Source of the DNA: Alphaproteobacteria bacterium
GTDB lineage: Bacteria; Pseudomonadota; Alphaproteobacteria; Reyranellales; Reyranellaceae
Length of the DNA: 41,358 bases
Assembly: GCA_010032545.1 (NCBI GenBank)
Contig: RGPT01000008.1
Span: forward strand, 1-41,358
Reading direction: 5' to 3'
Shown: one piece after another, positions 19,992 through 29,393 of the stretch
How the letters are laid out: each line of letters starts with the position of its first letter
How positions within the stretch are numbered: position 1 is the stretch's first letter
Notes under the pieces: generated by a model
Database searches by the model: none
Seen by the model: only the letters and a program-made list of their open reading frames with translations
What the model was told of the DNA's origin: nothing
Position numbers and translations under genes: made by a program

Positions 19992-21413
19992 TCAGAGTCT
20001 GGCCAGCGTCTCCAGGACGCCGGCCTGCGGCCAGGTCCAGCCGCTCGCGCTCTCGAAGGCGCGCATGGCGCGCAGGACGAGATGGTCGGCGCGCGGTGGG
20101 CCGATGATCTGCAGCCCGACTGGCAGCCCTGATGCAGTGAGGCCGGCCGGCATGGAGGCCGCGGGCTGGCCGGTGAGGTTACAGGGCAGCGTGTAGGGCG
20201 CGCCCTTGGTCCAGCGTGGAAACGCTTCCGAATTGTAGAGCGTCTCGACCTGCGGGGCCGCCGTCGGCGCCACGGGCGCCAGCAGCAGATCGTACTTCTC
20301 GTGCCAGAGCGCCATGTCGCGGGCCAGCTGGGACTTGGCCTCGAACGCCCTGGCGTAGTCGGCGAGCGTGATGGCGAGGCCCTTTTCGGCGGCGGCGCGG
20401 AAGCCGGGATCGAGCTTGCCATGCAACTGGGTCGGGATCTGGCGCAGGCGGACGGCGAAGCTGCCGATCCAAAGCGGTTCGAAGGAGTTCCGCAGCGGCT
20501 CGATCAGCGGCCCGACCTCCTCGACATGGGCGCCGAGTTCCTCGAAGCGCCTGGCCGCGGCGGCGACCAGCGCGCGCACCTCCGCGTCGGCCGTCACATG
20601 CCCGAAATCCAGACTAAGCCCGATCTTCCAGCCGCGCACGCCGTCTTCGAGACCGATCGTGTGGTCGCGCGGATCGGCCGGCAGAGAGCGCCAGTCGCGC
20701 GGATCGGGACCGGCCATGACGTTCAGCGCCATCGCCGTGTCGAGCACGGTGCGCGACAGCACGCCCTGGCTGATGACGTCGGCAAAAGGGGAGTCGGCGG
20801 GATACTGCGGGATGCGCCCGTAGCTCGGCTTCAGCCCGACCAGGCCGGTGTGGGCGGCCGGGATGCGGATCGAGCCGCCACCGTCGTTGCCGTGGTTGAA
20901 GGGATTGATGCCGGCAGCCGTGAGGGCCGCGGCGCCGCCGGAAGATCCTCCCGGCGAGTGCCCGAGATTCCAAGGACTGCGCGTCGTGCCCTGCAGCGGC
21001 GAGTCGGTGAGCGCCTTCCAGCCGAACTCGGGCGTAGCGCTCTTGCCGAGAAAGACCATGCCGGCGGCGCGCAGACGTTGCGTCACGGCCGCATCTTCTG
21101 ATGCAGGCGTTTCGTCGGTGGCGTGCGAGCCGTAACGCGTCGGCCAGCCCTTGACCGGTGTCGTGTCCTTGATCGTAGTCGGCACGCCGTCGAGCGCCGA
21201 CAGCGGCGTGCCGGCCTGCCAGCGGGCTTCCGATGCCTGTGCCGCGGCGCGTGCGCCGTCGGCATCGATCAGGACGAAAGCATTCAAATGAGGATTGAGC
21301 GTCTCTGCACGAACCAGCATCGCGTCGACGACATCGACCGGCGAGAGAGTGCTGTGACGGTAATGTGATGTGAGTGCCGATGCAGAAATGCAGGAAAGAA
21401 GGTGCTCAGACAT
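19992..21413 (-). CDS. Amidase signature family protein
   Basis: GVPTTIKDTTPVKGWPTRYGS, GHSPGGSSGGAAALTAAGINPFNHGNDGGGSIRIPAAHTGLVGLKPS. Confidence 0.95.
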   Translation of the reverse strand: MSEHLLSCISASALTSHYRHSTLSPVDVVDAMLVRAETLNPHLNAFVLIDADGARAAAQASEARWQAGTPLSALDGVPTTIKDTTPVKGWPTRYGSHATDETPASEDAAVTQRLRAAGMVFLGKSATPEFGWKALTDSPLQGTTRSPWNLGHSPGGSSGGAAALTAAGINPFNHGNDGGGSIRIPAAHTGLVGLKPSYGRIPQYPADSPFADVISQGVLSRTVLDTAMALNVMAGPDPRDWRSLPADPRDHTIGLEDGVRGWKIGLSLDFGHVTADAEVRALVAAAARRFEELGAHVEEVGPLIEPLRNSFEPLWIGSFAVRLRQIPTQLHGKLDPGFRAAAEKGLAITLADYARAFEAKSQLARDMALWHEKYDLLLAPVAPTAAPQVETLYNSEAFPRWTKGAPYTLPCNLTGQPAASMPAGLTASGLPVGLQIIGPPRADHLVLRAMRAFESASGWTWPQAGVLETLARL

Positions 21414-21520
21414 GCGTTTTTCGTTGGTTCCCAAGACGATGGTTTGTTTCAGACTACTCTCAATTGAACAGTGTCGACTTTAGTTGTTTTCCAGTCGAGT
21501 GCGTATCAGGGGAGTAGATC

Positions 21521-21817
21521 ATGGAAAGCTTCACTGCCCTTGTAGCCTGCGGCGCGGCCTTCGCCTTCAGCTGCTATTTCGGATATGGCCGCGCGCCTTC
21601 GTCGCTCGCCGCGCTGCTGTTCGGGGCGGTAAGCGGTATTGGCTTCGCCGTCATCTTCTTCGTCATGACGGTTGCTGTCGCAGGGACCGTGCCCGGCATC
21701 TTCGACGCACGGACGCTCGGCCAGCATCTCATTCTACTCGTTATGGTGGCGCCACTCGGTGCCGCGGCAGTCGCCGTGCTCGCGCACCGTTATGCCATGT
21801 CGAGGGTGCCGTTCTAG
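21521..21817 (+). CDS. Small hypothetical membrane protein (about 3 TM segments)
   Basis: 98 aa, strongly hydrophobic: MESFTALVACGAAFAFSCYFGYG...AALLFGAVSGIGFAVIFFVMTVAVAG... Confidence 0.6.
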   Translation: MESFTALVACGAAFAFSCYFGYGRAPSSLAALLFGAVSGIGFAVIFFVMTVAVAGTVPGIFDARTLGQHLILLVMVAPLGAAAVAVLAHRYAMSRVPF

Positions 21818-21828
21818 CAGCGAAATGA

Positions 21829-21846
21829 CGGCCTTCCCGAGGGCCG
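21829..21846 (+). terminator. Stem-loop just after the small membrane protein gene
   Basis: CGGCCTT-CCCG-AGGGCCG, 7-bp stem with one G-T pair, 11 nt after the stop; no clear U-tract. Confidence 0.35.
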
Positions 21847-21861
21847 CCCGGCGACGTTAAG

Positions 21862-21880
21862 CTCCCCGGCAATCGGGGAG
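21862..21880 (+). promoter_or_regulatory. Hairpin overlapping the SD-like region of the downstream MBL gene
   Basis: CTCCCCG-GCAAT-CGGGGAG, perfect 7-bp stem; GGGGAG(G) lies ~6 nt before ATG 21887. Confidence 0.5.
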
Positions 21881-21886
21881 GACGGC

Positions 21887-22774
21887 ATGGCCGAAGTGAA
21901 GCTCGGCGCCGCGACAGTGCAGCGCATCGAGGAGAGTTACGAGCCCAACTTCGACGCCAAGGCGTTTTTCCCCGATTGGGATCCCGCGGTGGTCGACCGG
22001 CATGCGAATTGGCTGATGCCTGCGCACTACGACAGGGATTCGGGCTTCCTCAAGCTCAGCGTCCATAGCTGGCTGCTCTCGATCGGCGGCAAGCGCATCC
22101 TGATCGATACCTGTGTCGGCAACCACAAGCCCCGGCCGCACCGGCCGAAGTGGCATCTCATGGAGACGAGGTATCTCGAGCGGCTGGCGGCGGCCGGCGT
22201 CAGGCCCGACGAGGTCGACATGGTGATGTGCACCCATCTGCATGTCGATCACGTCGGCTGGAACACGCGACTCGAGAACGGCAAGTGGGTGCCGACCTTC
22301 AAGAACGCTCGGTACGTGTGGAGCCGCGCCGACTACGAGCATTACCTGAAGCTCGACGGCGACCCCGAGACCGGGCCGGTCAACGGCGGCTCGTTCCGCG
22401 ACTCGGTGCTGCCTGTGGCCGAGGCGGGACTGATGCAGATGGTCGACGGTGCCGCGCAGCTCGACGAGAACATGAGCATCACGCCGGCGCCCGGCCACAC
22501 GCCGGGCACCATCGCCATCAAGTTCGAATCGAGAGGGGAGAAAGCGCTGTTCTGCGGCGATATCCTGCATCACGCGCTGCAGGTCTATCACCCGGAATGG
22601 AACAGCTTTGCCTGCGCCGAACCTGTCGGCGCGCGCAAGAGCCGGCGCGAGGCCCTCGAGCATTGTGCCGGCACCGGCGCGCGCCTGATGCCCTGCCATT
22701 TCGGCGCACCGTTCACCTGTCATATCGACCATAAGGGAAGCGGGTTCGTGCCGCGATTCGACGGCAACTTCTAG
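21887..22774 (+). CDS. MBL-fold metallo-hydrolase
   Basis: MVMCTHLHVDHVGWNT (HxHxDH), PGHTPGTIAIKF, FCGDILHHALQ. Confidence 0.95.
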   Translation: MAEVKLGAATVQRIEESYEPNFDAKAFFPDWDPAVVDRHANWLMPAHYDRDSGFLKLSVHSWLLSIGGKRILIDTCVGNHKPRPHRPKWHLMETRYLERLAAAGVRPDEVDMVMCTHLHVDHVGWNTRLENGKWVPTFKNARYVWSRADYEHYLKLDGDPETGPVNGGSFRDSVLPVAEAGLMQMVDGAAQLDENMSITPAPGHTPGTIAIKFESRGEKALFCGDILHHALQVYHPEWNSFACAEPVGARKSRREALEHCAGTGARLMPCHFGAPFTCHIDHKGSGFVPRFDGNF

Positions 22775-23807
22775 GGAGGAAGAAATGATCTACGAAATGC
22801 GAGTCTATAGATGCCTGCCGGGCCGCCTGCCTGCGCTGCTCAATCGCTTTGCCACCATCACTTTGAAGATCTGGGAAAGGCACGGCATCAAGCAGGCCGG
22901 CTTCTTCACCACGCTGGTGGGCGAGTCCAACCAGGAACTCACCTATTTCCTCGCCTGGGAGTCGCTGGCCGATCGCGAGAAGAAGTGGAACGCCTTCGCA
23001 GCCGATCCGGAATGGCACGCCAAGCGCGCCGAGACCGAAAAGGACGGCCAGATCGTGGCCAACGTCTCGGTCCAGACCGGCCTCAGCGATGGTCGGAATG
23101 TCGGGCGCCGCCGGCGAGCGGACGTCGAGGGTTTGGCCCAGCGCGCGCATTTTGCCGGCTCGTACATGCGGCAGCGCCGTCGACAGGCCGCCGAAATAGA
23201 GGTCGACCTGACCAGCCATGAGATCGGCCATCGCCGGCCCGCCACCCTTGTAGGGAACGTGCACGATGTCGACCCGGCCCATGGACTTGAAGAGTTCGAG
23301 GGCGAGGTGGGTGGCGCCGCCTGCGCCCGCCGACGCGCTATTCAGTTTTCCCGGCTGCGCGCGGGCAAGCGCCAGCAATTCCGGCACGCCGGCCGCGGCC
23401 AGGTCGTTGCGGACCACCAGCAGCATCGGGTTGATGCCGACCGGCGCCACCGCCGCGAAGTCGGTGCGGATATCGTAGGGCACGTTACGGCTTAGTGCTG
23501 GCGCGATCGTGGTCGAGCCGTTCGATCCCAGCATGATCACGCTGCCGTCGGCCGGTGCCTTGGCGACCGCCGCGGCCGCGATCTCGCCGTTGGCGCCGGC
23601 ACGATTCTCCACCACGACGGTCCGCTTCAGCCGGTCGCCGATTCCCGGCGCGATCAGCCGGGCGAGCAGGTCGTTGGGGCCGCCGGGCGGAAAACCCACG
23701 ACCAGGCGCAGCGGACGGTCGGGAAAGTCGACGGCCTGCGCGCGGGCTGCGGCGAGCGGTGCGGTCGTGAGGCCTGCGAGAGCGGTGCGGCGAGAGAGCT
23801 TGACCAT
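22713..23807 (-). pseudogene. Bug-family substrate-binding protein, C-terminal region replaced by antisense NIPSNAP sequence
   Basis: MVKLSRRTALAGLTTAPLAAARAQAVDFPDRPLRLVVGFPPGGPNDLLARL...IPTIAEAGL is Bug; residues after GL (about 23080 downwards) are antisense of NIPSNAP. Confidence 0.75.
22785..23495 (+). pseudogene. NIPSNAP family protein, C-terminus replaced by read-through into antisense of convergent Bug gene
   Basis: MIYEMRVYRCLPGRLPALLNRFATITLKIWERHGIKQAGFFTTLVGESNQELTYFLAWESL...EKDGQIVANVS is NIPSNAP; sequence after about residue 95 is reverse-frame Bug. Confidence 0.75.
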
Positions 23808-23849
23808 TGGGGAAACATGCTAGGCTTCCGCGTCCAGGGAGGAAACGAA

Positions 23850-24824
23850 ATGCAGCGCAGAACATTCGTGAGCACCGCGATGGCCGTCACGGCCGGCACC
23901 CTCGCCGGCGTGCCGGCATGGGCCCAGAAGATTACCGGCGACGTGCGCCTGCTGTGCGGCTTCGCGCCGGGCGGCACGGCCGATCTCCTCTGCCGCATCC
24001 TGGCCGAGGCGGTAACGCCCGAGATCGGCCAGAAAGTGATCGTCGACACCAAGACCGGCGCCAGCGGCTTCATCGCCAACGAGGCGTTGGCCAATTCGGC
24101 GCCGGACGGCCGCACGATCGGGCTCGCCGCCATGGCCGCCATGTGCGTCTCGCCGGTGATGCCGGGACAGAAGCTGCCCATCAACGTCGACACCGACCTG
24201 ACGCCGATCGCCAACATCGCCGGCGTCTACAACATGCTGGTGGTCGGCAAGCACGTGCCGTTCCGCACCGTGCCGGACCTGATCGCCTATGCCAAGGCGA
24301 ACCCCGGCAAGCTCTCCTACGCTTCGGCAGGCAACGGCACGTCGCAGCATCTGGCGGGCGAGCTGTTCAAGAAGATGGCGGACGTCAACATTCTGCACGT
24401 GCCGTATCGCGGCGGTGCGCCCGCGATCCAGGACATCGTCGCGGGCAATTGCGACATGATGTTCGGCAACATGCCGGAGTTCCTGGGCCAGATCGGCGGC
24501 GGCGGCCTGATCCCGATCGCCTTCGGCTCGCCCCGGGTCTCGCCGCTCTTTCCCAACCTGCCGCTGATCTCGCAGTTCCTGCCGGGCTTCGTCGTCGTCA
24601 ACTGGTTCGCCGTCTTCGGCTCGAAGGGCATGCCCACCGACATCGTGATGCTGTGGAACAAGGCGCTGCGTGCGGCCGTCGCCAAGCCCGACATGCAGAA
24701 GCGCTTCCTCGACAACGGTATGGACACGGTGATCGGCTCGCCTGAGGAGCTGAAGGCCACCATCGTCGAGGATCGCAAGAAGTGGGCGGCGGTGATCCAG
24801 GAAGCCGGCATTCGCGCCGACTGA
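23850..24824 (+). CDS. Bug-family tripartite tricarboxylate transporter substrate-binding protein (full length)
   Basis: MQRRTFVSTAMAVTAGTLAGVPAWAQ; LLCGFAPGGTADLLCRI; C-terminal PTDIVMLWNKALRAAVAKPDMQKRF...WAAVIQEAGIRAD present. Confidence 0.92.
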   Translation: MQRRTFVSTAMAVTAGTLAGVPAWAQKITGDVRLLCGFAPGGTADLLCRILAEAVTPEIGQKVIVDTKTGASGFIANEALANSAPDGRTIGLAAMAAMCVSPVMPGQKLPINVDTDLTPIANIAGVYNMLVVGKHVPFRTVPDLIAYAKANPGKLSYASAGNGTSQHLAGELFKKMADVNILHVPYRGGAPAIQDIVAGNCDMMFGNMPEFLGQIGGGGLIPIAFGSPRVSPLFPNLPLISQFLPGFVVVNWFAVFGSKGMPTDIVMLWNKALRAAVAKPDMQKRFLDNGMDTVIGSPEELKATIVEDRKKWAAVIQEAGIRAD

Positions 24825-24837
24825 TCGCGGCACGGCC

Positions 24838-25653
24838 ATGTCCTTTGCTGTCACGGCGCACGGCGCGCTGCACTACGACGTCGTCGACGAGGCGGCACCG
24901 GGGCAAGCGGGTGGCGATCCGATCCTGTTCCACCATGGCATCGGCAGCAGCGCCGCGCTCTGGGCGGGGTGGCGGCCGGCGCTGGCCGACCGCTACCGGC
25001 TTGTCGCTTTCGACATGCGCGGTTGCGGTCGATCCCATATCCCTGCGGCGGACTTCCAATGGTCGCTCGACCGGATGGTCGAGGATCTGTTTGATGTCGC
25101 CGACGCCGCGGGCCTGCAGCGCTTCCATCTCGTGGGCGAGTCGATCGGCGGCACCGTGGCGCTGGCGGCTGCGCTGGCACGGCCGGCGCGGATCGCCACG
25201 CTCACGGTGAGCAACGGCGCCCATCTCGGAGCCTCGATCCAGCGCGTCGAGGCCTGGCGACGTCAGCTCGACGAGGGCGGTGTGAAGGGATGGTCCGATG
25301 CCTTCATGCCCGACCGTTTCCACGACGACGCGCTGTCGCCGTCGCGCCGGGCCTGGTTCGCCGCCGAGCAGGAACGATGGCCCCGCGACTCGATCCTCAA
25401 GGCGCTCGGAGTCCTGATCGGGACCGACCTCACGGCGCGGCTCGGCGAGATCCGCTGCCCGACCCTGCTGCTGCATCCCGACGGCAGCCCGTTCATTCCG
25501 GTGCCGATCATGGCGGAACTGCACCGTCTGTTGCCGGATGCCGAACTGAACGTGTTCGGCCATGCGCGCCACGGCTTGCCGTTCTCTCACGCCGTCCAGT
25601 GTTCGGCGTGCCTGCGGAATTTCCTCGCGCGGCGTGACGCTAGGCGCGGGTAG
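24838..25653 (+). CDS. Alpha/beta hydrolase (3-oxoadipate enol-lactonase-like)
   Basis: ILFHHGIGSSAALWAGW, FDMRGCGRSHIP, HLVGESIGGTVALAAAL (nucleophile elbow GESIGG). Confidence 0.92.
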   Translation: MSFAVTAHGALHYDVVDEAAPGQAGGDPILFHHGIGSSAALWAGWRPALADRYRLVAFDMRGCGRSHIPAADFQWSLDRMVEDLFDVADAAGLQRFHLVGESIGGTVALAAALARPARIATLTVSNGAHLGASIQRVEAWRRQLDEGGVKGWSDAFMPDRFHDDALSPSRRAWFAAEQERWPRDSILKALGVLIGTDLTARLGEIRCPTLLLHPDGSPFIPVPIMAELHRLLPDAELNVFGHARHGLPFSHAVQCSACLRNFLARRDARRG

Positions 25654-26932
25654 CTTGTAGCGACGGCAGGGCGATCGCCCGTGCCGCCAGGCGCCGGCGA
25701 TCGGCTTCGGGCCGGATGAACAGCAGGCCGATCAGGCCGCCGGCGAGCAGCAGGCAGCCGTTGACGGTAAAACCCTGCTCGTAGCCGATCAGCCGGGTGG
25801 CGGCATTCTGGATCATGGCCCCCATGACGAACGGGGCGAGGACGCCGGCCAGGGTCACCACCGACGTCACGATGGCAAGCATCGCGGCGCGTTGCGGCTG
25901 CGGCGTGAGTTCGCTCACGATCATCGGGATCACGACAAAGATCGTGCTGCCGATCGCGGCACCCACGACCAGGAAGGCAAGCTTCAGTTCGGGCGAGGGC
26001 AGGTAGGAGATGAAGGGCAGGACGCAGCCACCGAAGGTGACGGTCGCGGCAGCGAAGGCTCCACGGCAGACCCGGCTCGAGACGCCGGCTTTCTTCAGGC
26101 GCTGCGAGATCCAGCCACCGCTCAGCACGACCACCATGCCGAAGATCCAGGGCAGAATGCTGAGGTTGCCGCCGACCGTCTGGCTGTAGCCAAGGCCGTC
26201 GACCAGATAGGACGTGAACCAGGTGAGGCCCAGCGCCAGGCCCCAGTAGCTGGCGAAGCCCGTGCAGCAGAGTGCCACGATGCTGGGACAGGTCAGGAGG
26301 TAGCGATAGGGCACGCGCTCGCCGGCGGCGCCATGGGCGACCGGCGGGTCGACCAGCGTGCCTTCGCGGCCGAGGAAAAACCACAGCACGGTCCACATCA
26401 GGCCGACGATGCCAAGCGCGCCGAATGCCCAGTGCCAGGAATAATTGACGATGATCCAGTTGAGGGCGGGCACCGCGATGATGACGCCCATCGCCGAGCC
26501 CTGGGCGATGATGGCCGTGGGCACGCCGCGCAGCGAATCGGGAAACCATTTGTAGATGGCGTGCGTGGCCACGGGCCCGGCCGGCCCTTCGCCGGCGCCC
26601 AGCACGATCCGGCAGGCGATCAGCACCTCGAGGCTGACCATGCCCAGCATCGGGAACTGTACCACCGACCAGACGATGGCCATGACCAGCAGCGTATGGC
26701 GGGTCTGGACCCGGTTGGAGATGAAGCCGACCACGATCGCGGAAATGGCGAACAGGAAGAAGAACGACGAGCCGATCAGTCCGAACTGCTCGGGCGTGAG
26801 CTTCAGATCCTCCATGATTGGCTTGGCGGCGAGGCCGACCACGACCTTGTCGGCAAAGTTGATCAGCATGAAAAGGAAGATAAGGGCGGTCATGCCCCAG
26901 GCCCCTTTGAGAGGCCGGTCCTGCTGTGTCAC
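25640..26932 (-). CDS. MFS transporter (ACS-like), tandem paralog A
   Basis: GTG start: VTQQDRPLKGAWGMTALIFLFMLINFADKVVVGLAAKPIMEDLKLTPEQFGLIGSSFF; 12 TM-like. Confidence 0.92.
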   Translation of the reverse strand: MTQQDRPLKGAWGMTALIFLFMLINFADKVVVGLAAKPIMEDLKLTPEQFGLIGSSFFFLFAISAIVVGFISNRVQTRHTLLVMAIVWSVVQFPMLGMVSLEVLIACRIVLGAGEGPAGPVATHAIYKWFPDSLRGVPTAIIAQGSAMGVIIAVPALNWIIVNYSWHWAFGALGIVGLMWTVLWFFLGREGTLVDPPVAHGAAGERVPYRYLLTCPSIVALCCTGFASYWGLALGLTWFTSYLVDGLGYSQTVGGNLSILPWIFGMVVVLSGGWISQRLKKAGVSSRVCRGAFAAATVTFGGCVLPFISYLPSPELKLAFLVVGAAIGSTIFVVIPMIVSELTPQPQRAAMLAIVTSVVTLAGVLAPFVMGAMIQNAATRLIGYEQGFTVNGCLLLAGGLIGLLFIRPEADRRRLAARAIALPSLQATRA

Positions 26933-27002
26933 GCGATGTTTCTCCCCGGCGTCCTGTCGATCGGGCGCTCGAGTCCATCTGACCGGAAGTCGTCGTGCCA
27001 CG

Positions 27003-28268
27003 TCAAGGAACGAGGGACGCCAGGCGCTTGCGGTCTGTTTCGGGTCGAATGAAGAGCAGGCCGATGACGCCGCCTGCCAGAAGCAGGGCCCCGAGGAGAG
27101 TGAAGCCAAGGTCGTAGCCGGCCAGGCGCGTGGCGGCACTCTGCACGACCGCGCCCATGGCGAGCGGGGCGATGACGCCACCCAGGGTCACGATCGAGGT
27201 GACGATGGCCAGCATGGCGGCGCGTTGCGGCTGCGGCGTCAGTTCACTGACCACCATTGGCGCCACGACGTAGATCGTACTGCCGATCGCCGTGCCCACC
27301 ATCAGGATCGCGAGCTTGAGCACGGGCACATCGGTCAAGCCGATGAGAGGCAGTATGCAGCCGCCGAGGACAACCGCCGCGGAGGCGAAGACGCCGCGGC
27401 TGACGCGACTCGAGACGCCGCGTGCCTTCAGGGACTGCGAGATCCAGCCGCCTACCAGCACGACTACCATGCCGAAGAGCCACGGCAGGACGCTCAGGTT
27501 GCCTCCGACGGTCTGGCTGTAGCCAAGGCCGTCGACGAGGTAGGAGGTGAACCAGGTGAGGCCGAGTGCAAGTCCCCAGTAACTGGCGAAGCCCGCGCAG
27601 CAGACCGCCACGATGCTGGGGCAGGTGAGAAGGTGGCGGTAGGGCACGGGCCTGCCGCCGGCGGCGGTCGCGGCGACGGGCGGATCAACCAGCGTGCCTT
27701 CGCGGCCGAAGAAAAACCACAACACCGCCCACAGCAGGCCGGCTACTCCGAGCGCCGCGAACGCCCAATGCCAGGAGTGGTTGACGATGATCCAGTTGAG
27801 AGCCGGCACGGCGACGACGACACCGATCGCCGATCCCTGGGCGACGATGGCGGTCGGCATGGCGCGCAGCGAGTCGGGAAACCACTTGTAGAGCGCATGC
27901 GTGGCGACCGGCGCGGCCGGACCCTCGGCGGCGCCGAGGGCGATACGGCAGGCGATCAGTATCTCGAAGCTCACCATGCTGAGCATGGGAAACTGCAGCA
28001 TCGACCAGAAGACCGCCATGACCAGCAGGGTCTGCCGGGCCTGGGCACGATTGGCGATGAAGCCGACCAGCACGGCGGAAAACGGGAACACGAAGAAGAA
28101 CGCCGAACCGATCAACCCGAACTGTTCCGGCGTGAGCTTCAGCTCGTCCATGATCGGCTTGGCCGCAAGGCCGATCACCATCTTGTCGGCGAAGTTGATC
28201 AGCATGAAAAGGAAGATCAGGGCGGTCATGCCCCACGCCCCTTTCGCGGGCCGGTCCTGCAGAGTCAT
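27003..28268 (-). CDS. MFS transporter (ACS-like), tandem paralog B
   Basis: MTLQDRPAKGAWGMTALIFLFMLINFADKMVIGLAAKPIMDELKLTPEQFGLIGSAFF; collinear with paralog A over its length. Confidence 0.93.
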   Translation of the reverse strand: MTLQDRPAKGAWGMTALIFLFMLINFADKMVIGLAAKPIMDELKLTPEQFGLIGSAFFFVFPFSAVLVGFIANRAQARQTLLVMAVFWSMLQFPMLSMVSFEILIACRIALGAAEGPAAPVATHALYKWFPDSLRAMPTAIVAQGSAIGVVVAVPALNWIIVNHSWHWAFAALGVAGLLWAVLWFFFGREGTLVDPPVAATAAGGRPVPYRHLLTCPSIVAVCCAGFASYWGLALGLTWFTSYLVDGLGYSQTVGGNLSVLPWLFGMVVVLVGGWISQSLKARGVSSRVSRGVFASAAVVLGGCILPLIGLTDVPVLKLAILMVGTAIGSTIYVVAPMVVSELTPQPQRAAMLAIVTSIVTLGGVIAPLAMGAVVQSAATRLAGYDLGFTLLGALLLAGGVIGLLFIRPETDRKRLASLVP

Positions 28269-28360
28269 GTGCGAGATATGACAAGGTCGCCTTGTGGCGC
28301 GCAAGGGTTCTGCCGGACATACTGCGGGCGAGAAAGAAAGCAGCGCGGCGAGGAGATGAC

Positions 28361-29335
28361 ATGAAGACGAAACTTGGCCGGCGTGCGGCGTTGGCCGGTC
28401 TTGGGACTGCGACTATGGCGCCGATGGACGCGCGAGCGCAGGCTTTTCCGGCTGGACGTGTGACCTTGGTGGTGCCTTTTCCGCCCGGTGCCTCGACCGA
28501 TGTCACGATGCGCGTGATGGCGGACAAGCTCTCCCAGATGTGGAACCAGCCGGTCATCGTCGAAAACAAGGGCGGCGCCAACGGCATCATCGCCGCCGAG
28601 GCGGTCATGCGCGCCAAGCCGGACGGCTACACGCTGTTGGCCACCTCGTCGATGACGCACGCCGGCAATCCCTCACTCTACGACAAGCTTCCCTACGATG
28701 CGATCAAGGACTTCGAGCCGATCACCCGCATGAGCTTCGTGCCGATGGTGGTGCTGGTCCACAAGGGCCTGAACGTGAAGACGCTGGCCGAACTGACGGC
28801 AAAGCTGAAGGCCGAGCCGGGGAAACACAATTACGGGTCGGGCTCTGTGTCTTCGCGGGTCGCCGCCGAGCTCTACAAGATGCTGGCCGGCGTCGATGCC
28901 GTATACGTTGGCTATCGCAACAATCAACTCGCCGCACCCGACCTCAACGCCGGGACGATCTCGTTCATGGTGCCGGACGTACCCAGCGGCAAGATGATCC
29001 TGAACAGTGGCTGGGCCGAGCCGCTCGCAGTCACTCAGGCCGAACCGCTGACGTCGTTGCCGGGCGTACCGAGCGCGCCGCAGGCCGGCCTGCACGGGCT
29101 CCTGTTCACGACATGGTCGGCTTTCTATGCGCCCAAGGGGACCCCGCGCGACATCGTCCAGAAGCTCAACAAGGACATCATTGCCGCCGGGACCTCGCCC
29201 GAGGTCGCAGCCAGGCTCGAGGGCATGGGCGGCGGCATAAGCTTCACCACGCCCGAGGGACTGGCCGAGTTCACCAGGAGCGAGATCGAGGGGTGGCGCA
29301 AGGTGATCCGCGCCGCCAACATCAGGATCGAGTAG
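28361..29335 (+). CDS. Bug-family tripartite tricarboxylate transporter substrate-binding protein (full length)
   Basis: MKTKLGRRAALAGLGTATMAPMDARAQAFPAGRVTLVVPFPPGASTDVTMR; ends YAPKGTPRDIVQKLNKDI...WRKVIRAANIRIE. Confidence 0.93.
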   Translation: MKTKLGRRAALAGLGTATMAPMDARAQAFPAGRVTLVVPFPPGASTDVTMRVMADKLSQMWNQPVIVENKGGANGIIAAEAVMRAKPDGYTLLATSSMTHAGNPSLYDKLPYDAIKDFEPITRMSFVPMVVLVHKGLNVKTLAELTAKLKAEPGKHNYGSGSVSSRVAAELYKMLAGVDAVYVGYRNNQLAAPDLNAGTISFMVPDVPSGKMILNSGWAEPLAVTQAEPLTSLPGVPSAPQAGLHGLLFTTWSAFYAPKGTPRDIVQKLNKDIIAAGTSPEVAARLEGMGGGISFTTPEGLAEFTRSEIEGWRKVIRAANIRIE

Positions 29336-29344
29336 CGGCAACAA

Positions 29345-29369
29345 AAAGGGCGCCCCTTGGGCGCCCTTT
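29345..29369. terminator. Bidirectional intrinsic terminator between convergent genes
   Basis: AAAGGGCGCCC-CTT-GGGCGCCCTTT, perfect 11-bp stem; minus strand reads into TTTTTGTT. Confidence 0.85.
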
Positions 29370-29393
29370 CCGGTTCGATGAGTGGGTGAAGGA

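Noticed and set aside
26556-28364. 602-aa plus-strand ORF
   Set aside because: Antisense to the two MFS paralogs; its internal self-similarity merely reflects their duplication.
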